Assembly (NCBI GenBank): GCA_016932315.1
Contig: JAFGDD010000018.1
Coordinates: 51,969-115,968 of the forward strand
Direction: 5' to 3'
DNA length: 64,000 nt
Source of the DNA: Candidatus Woesearchaeota archaeon
GTDB lineage: Archaea > Nanobdellota > Nanobdellia > Woesearchaeales > SM23-78
The translations under genes were made by a program, and so were the position numbers. Within the stretch, counting starts at the first letter, position 1, and every line of letters starts with the position of its first letter. The notes below the pieces were generated by a model, which saw only the letters and a list, made by a program, of their open reading frames with translations, had not been told where the DNA came from and searched no databases. Below, one piece after another: positions 51,931-60,200 of the stretch.

Positions 51931-52710
51931 ATGATAAACCAAAATCCATCATCAAACCTAAACCGGTTGTTAGCTATTTATATTTTGGCTATGATTTTTG
52001 TTGGCGGCTTATCATTATATTTCGCCAATGCTGCGTCTGGCCCGCAGGGAGCTTCGCTATCAGGAGAGGTTTTAACAACAAGAGCGAACTTGACACCAGG
52101 GTCAGAAACCCACCCGGGAGGGCAAATCATCTCTCTTAGTATGAGCATTGAGCAGCAGACAGGCAATTGGAAGGCTTATGTGGGGAACGTGTCTGGAAAA
52201 TATGTGTTGCAGAATGCGAATAACCAAAGCATTTACGAATGGCCCCTTGGAACGACTATTACTGGCGAAGTGTATATTTCAAGGAACTCAACAATTACTT
52301 TTGCATCAAGCGCAATAATTTGCGCAAATGATACGACAATGAACACTGAACAGCAGTTCTTTGGCATGACAAGTTCAGACAGTTACAGTATCAATAATAC
52401 ATTCAATGAAACCAACCACACTGCCTTTTCAGTTGGCGCAACGAGTTTTGACACTAATCAATGCCCATTCGCTGCCCTTTGGATTAATGACACAGAACAG
52501 ACTGCCTACAACACTTCAATTTTCCAAGAGGTAGCATTATATGATACCTTGGGGCAAAAACTCATCTATGTGGCCATTATCAATAACGATAATACTGGTT
52601 ACGATAACCAGACAACAAGCGGTACTTTTGATTTCCAGGCTATTGTTCCAGAGAACAGTTCGAATCAAGCCGGAACGACTTACTACTTTTATTTGGAGTT
52701 AGGCTCTTAA
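51931..52710 (+). CDS. Small secreted surface protein, family A (type WKAYVGN)
   Basis: 259 residues from the ATG at 51931, which has GGTGA seven bases upstream; in-frame ATGs at 51886 and 51913 give only a hydrophilic N-terminal extension. Signal/anchor about 12-33. Motifs: NWKAYVGNVSGKY then IYEW, GEVYISRNSTITF, ICANDTT...QCPFAALWIND, FQEVALYD, FDFQAIVPE, YYFYLEL. Closest to the proteins at 49354 and 55002. It precedes the family B gene by 17 bases. Confidence 0.8.
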   Translation: MINQNPSSNLNRLLAIYILAMIFVGGLSLYFANAASGPQGASLSGEVLTTRANLTPGSETHPGGQIISLSMSIEQQTGNWKAYVGNVSGKYVLQNANNQSIYEWPLGTTITGEVYISRNSTITFASSAIICANDTTMNTEQQFFGMTSSDSYSINNTFNETNHTAFSVGATSFDTNQCPFAALWINDTEQTAYNTSIFQEVALYDTLGQKLIYVAIINNDNTGYDNQTTSGTFDFQAIVPENSSNQAGTTYYFYLELGS

Positions 52711-52727
52711 TTTAGGTTGGTGATTTA

Positions 52728-53717
52728 ATGAAAGAACTCCTGATGCGTTCCAGAAAAGAGAGGCATTTCTCCCGAGATGCTTTTCTCTGGGAAAAATGGA
52801 AGAACAGGATTTTGCTTGCTAGCGGGGTATTCTTATTTTTTTTCATACTCTTGAAAGGCGCCTTTGTTACGAGTTGGGGTCCTGCAACGAATTATATCAA
52901 TTATAGTGTTAAGACTACTGTTAATGTTACTAATGCTTATCCTGAGGTTCTCAATGCCAGCTGCAATTCTGGTCAGCCAATAACTTTGGCTGCGGGCACG
53001 ACAATGACTGTGAATTGCACTATCCAGCTGCGCGACTATAATGGATGGGATGACATTAACAAGGTGAACGGGACATTTTATTATTATGCCAACCTGAGTG
53101 ATGATCCCGACGATAATAATGTGCATTACTCAAATACCAGCTGCAACTACACATCTAATGACGGTGAATACCTTGTTAACTTCACTTGCTCTTTTGATGT
53201 ATGGTATTACGCTAATAATGGGACTTGGAGGATTAATGTTACTGCTAATGACACTTATTCAAAGACTGATAATGATTATGGAAATGCAACCATTTCTGCT
53301 CTATTGGCTTTGAATGTTACAAGCGTTATTGATTTTGAGGATTTAGCTGTTACTGAGACTTCGACAGAGGCAATTTCTGCTAATGTGACTAATTTTGGCA
53401 ATAGGCCTATTAATGTTAGTGTTTATGGTTTTGGCGGCGAGAGTGAAGCAACAGGAGCGGGTTATGCTATGATATGTGCTATTAGGAATATTACTTTGCC
53501 TAACGAGAGGTATGATTTGGATTCGGCAACTATTTATGATGACATGACTCCGATAACGAGTGCGCCTGTTACTATCCCTGATTTGACTATTCAGAAGCAG
53601 ACTGATCCTGCTACTCAGATGACTAATGCTACTTATTGGAGGATTCACATTAACTTAACGAGCAATCCTTTTGGCGTGTGTAATGGAACTGTTGTGTTTT
53701 CAGCTTTGGCGCCTTAA
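52728..53717 (+). CDS. Small secreted surface protein, family B
   Basis: 329 residues with GGTGA before the ATG. A basic N-terminus of about 30 residues precedes the hydrophobic helix (about 29-46). The rest matches the protein at 1909-2847 along its length, starting with SWGP-NYxNYSV-TTVNV just after the helix, and through YYANNGTW, ALNV-SVIDF, NFGNRPINVSVYGFGGE, and the C-terminal NATYWRIHINL...CNGTVVFSALAP. Cysteines coincide. It also matches the end of the giant at 7950. It sits inside a run of family A genes, so both families are likely coexpressed here. Confidence 0.82.
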   Translation: MKELLMRSRKERHFSRDAFLWEKWKNRILLASGVFLFFFILLKGAFVTSWGPATNYINYSVKTTVNVTNAYPEVLNASCNSGQPITLAAGTTMTVNCTIQLRDYNGWDDINKVNGTFYYYANLSDDPDDNNVHYSNTSCNYTSNDGEYLVNFTCSFDVWYYANNGTWRINVTANDTYSKTDNDYGNATISALLALNVTSVIDFEDLAVTETSTEAISANVTNFGNRPINVSVYGFGGESEATGAGYAMICAIRNITLPNERYDLDSATIYDDMTPITSAPVTIPDLTIQKQTDPATQMTNATYWRIHINLTSNPFGVCNGTVVFSALAP

Positions 53718-53837
53718 ATTTTTTTGAAATATTTTTTTGGTTGTTTTGAATTTATGCGCGCTTCTGCTGTGCTTTTTAAATAGCTGGTTTTTGCAGTATT
53801 TCTTTGAATGGGCTTTTTTGGCTGTTTTTCTTGTTTT

Positions 53838-53955
53838 CAGAAAATTGTCCTGCGCATATTTTGGCTTTCAAGCCAACAGTTAACAGAGACAATTTTCTGG
53901 ACGAACAACCTCGGATTTTTTAGCCGATATCTTGGCCTTTAGGTCGAGGTTGTTC
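53838..53955. repeat. Two perfect hairpins in a 340-base gap (element G)
   Basis: CAGAAAATTGTC (53838-53849) pairs perfectly with GACAATTTTCTG (53888-53899) around an inner TTGGCTT/AAGCCAA hairpin (53861-53876). GAACAACCTCG (53903-53913) pairs perfectly with CGAGGTTGTTC (53945-53955) around a GCC/GGC inner stem. The preceding bases (53718-53837) are T-rich and terminator-like. A TATA box TTTATATATAAG (about 53971-53982) just after belongs to the gene at 54061. Confidence 0.65.
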
Positions 53956-54060
53956 ATTTAAAACGAAACATTTATATATAAGTATAGCTATTAGTATGGA
54001 TAAAAGGCTATTAGTTGCCTTAATTTGCACATATTATTTAAAACTTGCAACGGTGAAAAA

Positions 54061-54840
54061 ATGGATAATAGAAGGAACACAACTATCTTTATTTTGGGCT
54101 TTTTGGCCGTATTCAGCTTACTGACAGTATTTGTATTGGCAGACTCAGATGTGCCATACCCTGTGAGGTATATTGAGAACCTTTCATCATCCAGGGCTAA
54201 TATTTCTAACACATCAGACACCACCCAGGAAGTGGCAGCAGGTAATGTAACAGAGATAAACCTGACAACCATCTCAACCACAAAAACATGGGCAGGCTTC
54301 TATGGAAACATCACAGGTGTCCTAACTTTAGAAGACGTCTATGGATATGTGTTTTACAACTGGACAGCAAATGAGCCGAAAGGAGAGATTTACGCCTCAC
54401 CCAACAACACCATTTTATGGCAAGGTGTAACTTGCTTTGAATTTGATGGCTCAGAAGGCAACTTTGATATAGAAGAAGCAGAGTTAAGATTCGGCATCCA
54501 GGATGACGATGAAGATGGCATTAACGAAACGTTCACAGACGACACGAACACAGAGTTTAGGGTCGGATCAGTGACCATAACTGCCAACACCTGCCCGGCG
54601 ACTAACACATACACTTACGGCCAGCAGAAGGTTGATGGTGACTGGGAGAACGTGCTTTTGACCGACGATGATGCATTAATCTTTGCAACATTAATTGAAA
54701 ACGACCAAGCAGACAATGCTACCGACAAGATAGGCTTTGACAACAGGCCTCACGACTTCCAGCTCATGGTGGCAGAAAACGGCCACGACGGCTACGAAGA
54801 CACAATGACAACATATTACTTTTGGGCTGAGATTGAGTAA
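54061..54840 (+). CDS. Small secreted surface protein, family A (type WAGFYGN)
   Basis: 259 residues from the ATG at 54061, with GGTGA 6 bases upstream; an in-frame TTG at 54025 is less likely. A signal helix (about 9-28) is followed by one domain. Motifs: TWAGFYGNITGVLTL then FYNW, GEIYASPNNTILW, TCFEFDG...NTCPATNTYTYG, a longer acidic insertion (DDDEDGINETF), FDNRPHDFQLMVAE, YYFWAEIE. It resembles the protein at 51096 most. It has its own TATA box and ends at a hairpin terminator, so it is a separate unit. Confidence 0.8.
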   Translation: MDNRRNTTIFILGFLAVFSLLTVFVLADSDVPYPVRYIENLSSSRANISNTSDTTQEVAAGNVTEINLTTISTTKTWAGFYGNITGVLTLEDVYGYVFYNWTANEPKGEIYASPNNTILWQGVTCFEFDGSEGNFDIEEAELRFGIQDDDEDGINETFTDDTNTEFRVGSVTITANTCPATNTYTYGQQKVDGDWENVLLTDDDALIFATLIENDQADNATDKIGFDNRPHDFQLMVAENGHDGYEDTMTTYYFWAEIE

Positions 54841-54848
54841 ATCCAAAG

Positions 54849-54880
54849 AAAGGGAACAGTCCCTTTTAAATTATTTTTTT
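54849..54880 (+). terminator. Hairpin terminator
   Basis: AAAGGGA (54849-54855) pairs with TCCCTTT (54860-54866) around ACAG, followed by a T-rich run, 9 bases after the stop of the family A gene. Confidence 0.55.
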
Positions 54881-55001
54881 ATAATTTTTTCAAATTATAC
54901 TTTTCAAATTTTTTCATAACAATAAATCAAATATTATGATTAACAAATTATCAAATTATGATTATCAATAAATCATTACGCTTGCAACTTGAGGTGACAT
55001 T

Positions 55002-55757
55002 TTGAGAAAGATTAGCCAAAAATTTAGGCTCCTGCTATTATTCCTAGGCCTCTTTATTTATACTTCATTAATAATTCATTTCAGCTACGGAGAGCCAGCT
55101 GGAGCTGACGTGAGTTACATAAGCACTTCTAATTATTCTGGGAACCCTGGCAGCAGAGCAGACCCTGGCGGGAATATTATTACAATGACAATTGATACTA
55201 CACAGCAGGACTCTGCTTGGAAGGCTTATGTGGGAAACATCACAGGTAAGCTTGTGTTAAGGAACGCTGACAGCTGGAGCATTTATGAATGGCCTTTAGC
55301 TTCTGCAACCCTGAGCGGATTTATCTTCGCAAGCAGGAATGATAGCGTGAGTTGGAGCAGTATTCTTTGCGCTAATGACAGCACCATCCTTGCAGAGCAG
55401 GAATTCCTTGGCATGAGCAGCACTGCTTCAGATAACATTAACAATACCTTCAACTGGACAGATCACGATGCAATGGCCCTGAGTGGCCTATCTGATATTG
55501 CTGCTGACTCATGCTCAGCAACAGCCACTTTTGTTAACGGAACATCCCAGCCTGCTGATGACACAGCCTTTTTCCAGGAATTATTGCTCTATGATAATAC
55601 TGACCTGAACTTTGTTTACGGAACATTTATCGAGCAAAACCTTTATGGCTATGACAGCAACAATTCCATAAACTCAACCAGGGACTTCCAGATAATTGTT
55701 GCTGAGAATGCATCATCAACAGGAACCACGTATTATTTCTACGCAGACCTGCAGTAA
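55002..55757 (+). CDS. Small secreted surface protein, family A (type WKAYVGN)
   Basis: 251 residues. TTG start, with GAGGTGA 4 bases upstream. Signal helix about 9-30. Motifs: AWKAYVGNITGK then IYEW, GFIFASRNDSVSW, LCANDST...DSCSATATFVNG, FFQELLLYD, TRDFQIIVAE, YYFYADL. It pairs with the proteins at 49354 and 51931. It is the last of the small-protein cluster; the following intergenic element H separates it from a minus-strand gene. Confidence 0.8.
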   Translation: MRKISQKFRLLLLFLGLFIYTSLIIHFSYGEPAGADVSYISTSNYSGNPGSRADPGGNIITMTIDTTQQDSAWKAYVGNITGKLVLRNADSWSIYEWPLASATLSGFIFASRNDSVSWSSILCANDSTILAEQEFLGMSSTASDNINNTFNWTDHDAMALSGLSDIAADSCSATATFVNGTSQPADDTAFFQELLLYDNTDLNFVYGTFIEQNLYGYDSNNSINSTRDFQIIVAENASSTGTTYYFYADLQ

Positions 55758-55792
55758 CAGATTTTTGCTTTTTTTATTCACTTAATCTTTTC

Positions 55793-55909
55793 TTGCCAGC
55801 TTCAAAATTTAACATTCTGATTACAAAGGCTCTGCCTCCCCGGCTGGGGCATCCCCCGGCGACGAGCTCTAATACTTATTTTGAAGAAATTTCGACCTTA
55901 GGCTGGCAA
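55793..55909. repeat. Nested palindromic element (element H)
   Basis: Arms TTGCCAGC (55793-55800) and GCTGGCAA (55902-55909), then TTCAAAAT (55801-55808) and ATTTTGAA (55878-55885), nested. The centre CTCCCCGGCTGGGGCATCC (about 55836) and then CCCGG matches the core of element E, sharing 14 identical bases GGGGCATCCCCCGG. Confidence 0.65.
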
Positions 55910-55926
55910 ACGTTGTGATGTAAGAT

Positions 55927-57096
55927 TTATAAAGGATTTTTTAGAATCTCCTGTAATTCTTCCCTGCTCTTGGCATTTCTTATCTTTTCTGCAAGCTCTG
56001 GCATCTGTAAGGCTTCCTTGGTCCAAGTAGCGAAATCATTCTTTTCAGGAGTGGCGTGGTGGCTGAATTCCTCGTCGCTAATGTAGCTTAAGGCTTTTCT
56101 TAGGTCATTGAGGCATTTGAGCTCCTGCCCGTTCTTGAGCTTGAAATAATGCTCTTTAAGCGCTTCCTTCTCGAGCAAATGGTTGATTTTGACCTGCCTG
56201 AATATGTTCTTCAAATACTGGCTTTCCCTCTCAATCTCCTGCTCTATGTGATGCTTCTTCTTCTCATCATCCTCAATCCTTGATCTTAGGATGTGCCATT
56301 CTTCTTCCAGCCTCCTTAGATTATCCATCTGATTTTGAAGCTTGTTCCTTAAGTCTTGCTGGTGAAGGTAGAAAGGCTTGCCCTCTGCCTTGGTGTCATG
56401 GTAATCCTTCATGCTCGTCAGGAAGTCCTTTTTTAGCACGTCATCAATAATCTCATTAACATCCTTGTTCCTTATGTAATGCTCTATCTCAGAGAAATAA
56501 CCCTCACCAAGGCCTTTGGGCTGATAATAAGAATCAGCTGCTCCTGCGTTGCCTGATCTGCTAATATTGATGGGCGTTTCTTCAGGCGTCTCATTGTGTA
56601 TGATATCAATATTAATATTCTGTATGGCTTCCTCGAACCTTTTTAAGTCATCATCATGAGCCCTTAATGTTCTCTGCTGCGGCTGAACCTGTTGGATGAA
56701 ATTAGTTGTCTGAGATTGTTGCGTATCTCGCATGGCAGGATGCTCTATCCTTGGTAGCTTGAATTCTTTCCTCGGCGCTTCCTGCGCTTCATGACCTTGC
56801 TCTCTTATTATTTGAGCTGTTTGTGACGGTAAAGGCACTGGCGGCGGCCCTGGCTGCTTTGCAGGCAAGCTATGAGCTATTTCAAGAGGTTCTGGCCTGG
56901 ACTTTATCTCAGGCAATGCCTTGGGCGGCTGTATGAGCTTCTTACTAGTGTCAAAGAAATCCTTTAGCTTATTCTTTGGCTTGCCTAATATCTTACTCAC
57001 CTCTTTTCTCCTTGATTCACTTGGTTTTTGGTAGTATTTAAACTTTTCCTCTGAATTAATTTTTAAATATATTATTCTGCTAGCATTTTCGTTCAC
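55927..57096 (-). CDS. Cytoplasmic proline/glutamine-rich coiled-coil protein
   Basis: Up to 389 residues. A basic N-terminus, a Pro/Gln-rich linker (about 55-145), a coiled coil (about 245-310), and a C-terminal domain (about 310-389) with YFKLKNGQELKCLNDLRKAL, then EFSHHATPEKNDFATWTKEAL. The latter pattern is familiar from uncharacterised archaeal domains; I believe DUF5752-like, from memory. The start is uncertain: the GTG at 57096 abuts a palindrome, and TATA-like sequences (about 57045-57070) fall inside, so a GTG at 56997 with GGAG upstream is as likely. No signal peptide. Unknown role. Confidence 0.6.
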   Translation of the reverse strand: MNENASRIIYLKINSEEKFKYYQKPSESRRKEVSKILGKPKNKLKDFFDTSKKLIQPPKALPEIKSRPEPLEIAHSLPAKQPGPPPVPLPSQTAQIIREQGHEAQEAPRKEFKLPRIEHPAMRDTQQSQTTNFIQQVQPQQRTLRAHDDDLKRFEEAIQNINIDIIHNETPEETPINISRSGNAGAADSYYQPKGLGEGYFSEIEHYIRNKDVNEIIDDVLKKDFLTSMKDYHDTKAEGKPFYLHQQDLRNKLQNQMDNLRRLEEEWHILRSRIEDDEKKKHHIEQEIERESQYLKNIFRQVKINHLLEKEALKEHYFKLKNGQELKCLNDLRKALSYISDEEFSHHATPEKNDFATWTKEALQMPELAEKIRNAKSREELQEILKNPL

Positions 57097-57104
57097 CGCC
57101 TTGG

Positions 57105-57210
57105 AAATTTTTGATTATGATTTTTTATTGTGCTGCAACCCGAAGGGTGCGACCCCGCGACGCGCAACATGTTTTTTTTGTTGAAATTTTCCCTTAGGGC
57201 GGTGCTGAAC
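57105..57210. repeat. Palindromic element (element I)
   Basis: CCGCCTTGGAAATTTT near 57097 is an imperfect inverted repeat of AAATTTTCCCTTAGGGCGG near 57185-57203. Between them is CAACCCGAAGGGTGCGACCC (about 57137), a degenerate form of the core shared by elements A, E, F and H, and a GCGACGCGC stretch. Confidence 0.5.
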
Positions 57211-57260
57211 TTAATGCTCGTCTAATCTTAATGCTCATCTAATTGTAGCAATTTTGTGTT

Positions 57261-60200
57261 TTAGCTGAATGCCTGCGTTATCTCCCAAAAAAATGCGACG
57301 TTCGAGCCTGCTCCTTTGTAGTTTTTAAGGTTGGCCGGGACTCTTATCTCATAATCATATGTGCCGTATGCTCCTGTTTTGGTATCATTGATTTGCGTTA
57401 CAAAAATTAGGTCTTGTGTTCCGTTGTACTGCGTGCCTCCATCACTCTTGTCCCATAAAATTCCGGTTATAAAGCTGCCTGAATTAGTGCTATTGATGAT
57501 AGGCACGTTGTTGATTATTACTTCCATTATAATCATGTTCCTTGTTTCCAATGGGCTGTCTGTATCTGCAGTCCATATCTTTCTTATCGAGTCATTATAG
57601 CTGCTCATGACAAGTCCTGTATCTGCATCGCTGAAGTCATTGCTGGCTATGTTGTTGCTGGTGTCCCTTCCGAGAGCCTGCAGTGATGCGAACGTTACTG
57701 TGCTTTCCTCGTCGGCAACAAAGATGTTGCCTGTGACGTTGCTGATATTGCCGTAATGATAGACTGTTTGCTCCATGGAATTAGCCAAGAAGAAGCTGTT
57801 TTGGGTGTAGCCGTAAAAGTAGTTGTAGCTCGGCACGTTCAGTGTTTTGTTGTTCTTGTTGTTGGTGTCGTTAATCTCCTTTATGCTACCGTTTGTCGCT
57901 AATGGAGGATCGACGATTACATAAATATTTCGCGCTCCGCCAGAATCTATAACCCAGCTAACATTCACTGTCTTGTTCTCATTTATCCCGAGGTCGGTTA
58001 TTGTCTTGTTCTCATTGATTTGCACGCCCCCAGAGTCAGGATCTCCAATGAAAAACTGCACCTTGAATTCTCCTGTTGCATTAACATTTCCCCTGTTGTG
58101 TATTGTTGCATTTATTGTTATGTTCATTCCTTCTTTGGTATCGCTGTCTGACGTGTTAAATGATATGTAGCTGACTATCAGGTCAGGGTTGGTGATGTTG
58201 ACTGTGTAATTTCCGTCGCTATAATGCCCTCCTATCCTGTCATAGTCGCAGTTGTTGGCGACATCGCAGCAGCGTACATTCCAGATGTAAGTGCCTTCAT
58301 TGAGCGTTATGGTCAGGTTGGATTCCTCGCCCGAGATCATCGTCGTATCACTTATGTTCTGAGCCCAGCTTCCGGAGAAGTTACCATATAATGTGCAGTT
58401 AATGAGGTTGAGGTCATTTGGTATGTACCAGAAATCTACTGTTCCGATTTCGTGGTAAGAGTTAGGCCCGATAAGTTCTACTGTTGGCGGGGTGGTGTCT
58501 TCAGTATACTTTAGATTGATGTATGCCTCATCTGTTCCAAAGTCCTTTTGCGCGGCGGTATCTGTGTAATAAAAGTCTGCTCTTAGTTGTAAGCCACTGT
58601 TTATTTGAGCGAGGTTCGGCATGCTTGCTCCTGAGAAGCTGCAGTTGACAAAATCATGGGCGTATAAAGTGGCGCTGCCATAGCTGTTAGTGCATACCTC
58701 AACCCAAAGTCCTGAACTGGTGTTCATCCATTCAAGCTTGAAATTGCCGCTCGTTGTCTCCTGGTATTTGTCGTAGTATATATACATCCAGTCAATTGTG
58801 CTTCCGGCGGATATGTTGGGTGCTGAGAAGTTTACATAAACATAGTTATGGGCGTTTTTATCTAGGATGCCATGTTCCTCCCATACATTGGGCGTGTTGT
58901 TCATGTTGCTGGCTGTGCATCCGTTAGTGTCTGAGCAGCTTATAGGTTCTATATGTGAGTAAAAGGTTTGTATTCTTACAGTAACATTCCATGCAACGCT
59001 TACATTGGTGTGGTTAAAGTAATCGCTGCAGTTCACAAACCAGCTGTAGTTGCCTGTGCCTAGGTTGTCGATGGTAAAAGTATTGGAGCCTTTGGTCAGG
59101 ATGTCCTTGCCCTGATTATATGTTCCGTTAATGTAGAGCGAGCAGTTTTTCACGTCGCTTGTATCATTCACGTCAAAGTAGAATATTATTGAGCCGTCAT
59201 AGTCTATGGTTCCATTCTGCGGATCTGTGAGGCTTATCCATGGCGCCCGCGTATCATTCACAGTGAGAATGTGCGTTTCCGAGTTTGCAGTGAAGTTCTG
59301 GGTTGCATTATGTAATAGTGTGATGTTGAATGTGCCTGGAGCCAGGTATGTTCTAATAGTGGTTTGGTTGGCGGGGCCTTGGATTATTACGCTGCCGTTC
59401 TCCATTATTGTGATATTGCCTTCGCCTGTTACAAGCCTGCCTGTTATGTTGATGCTTTCGCTCTCATTGACGCTGTAATCATCGTCAGAATTATTAAGCA
59501 GAAGGTTGACTGCGCTGGACGCCTGATTGATCACAAAGCTTTGCCACGGCATGGTGTTGTTCAAATTGTGCGCAGTATCATTGGCATACATTCTCCACAC
59601 ATAGCCTCCTGCACCAAGGGGTCCGTAATTATAATATGATACATTATCACTGGTTCTTCCTATTGCGCTGTAGTTTACAAAGCTTCCTGTGAAGTTGTGC
59701 TCTATCCATGTGGTGTTTACTCCTTCGTTGTCCTGCCATGTGGCGTTGAACTGGTATGCTGCTGTCGGGCTGTAGGTTGCAGGACTGGCGGGTGTCGCCA
59801 CAAGGTTGGAATAATATGGCGGTGTCGTGTCGCTTAGGGTTGTGAAATTGTATTCTATACTCTGGTTGCTGTTAGCGCTTGCATCAGTGCTGTTCACAAC
59901 GTAATAATAAGTTCTGCCGGCAGATAGTCCTGTTAAAATTGTTGTGTGGCTGGTTGTGAGCGTTGCATTGGTTATTGTGGCTGTGTAAACGCCTGAAACG
60001 GTGCCATATTTCACCACGCTCGTCGCAATCTCATCTGTTGTCCATGTTATTGTTGCTGAAGTGTCTGTTATGCTTGTGTTTTGCACATTGCTTATTATTG
60101 GTGGCGTTGTGTCTCCGCTTGATTTGGTTCTTGCTGTGTCGTTCACAAAATAGCCTATGTTTGATGATGAATAAGTCCAGTTGTCAACAGTTCTTATTTG

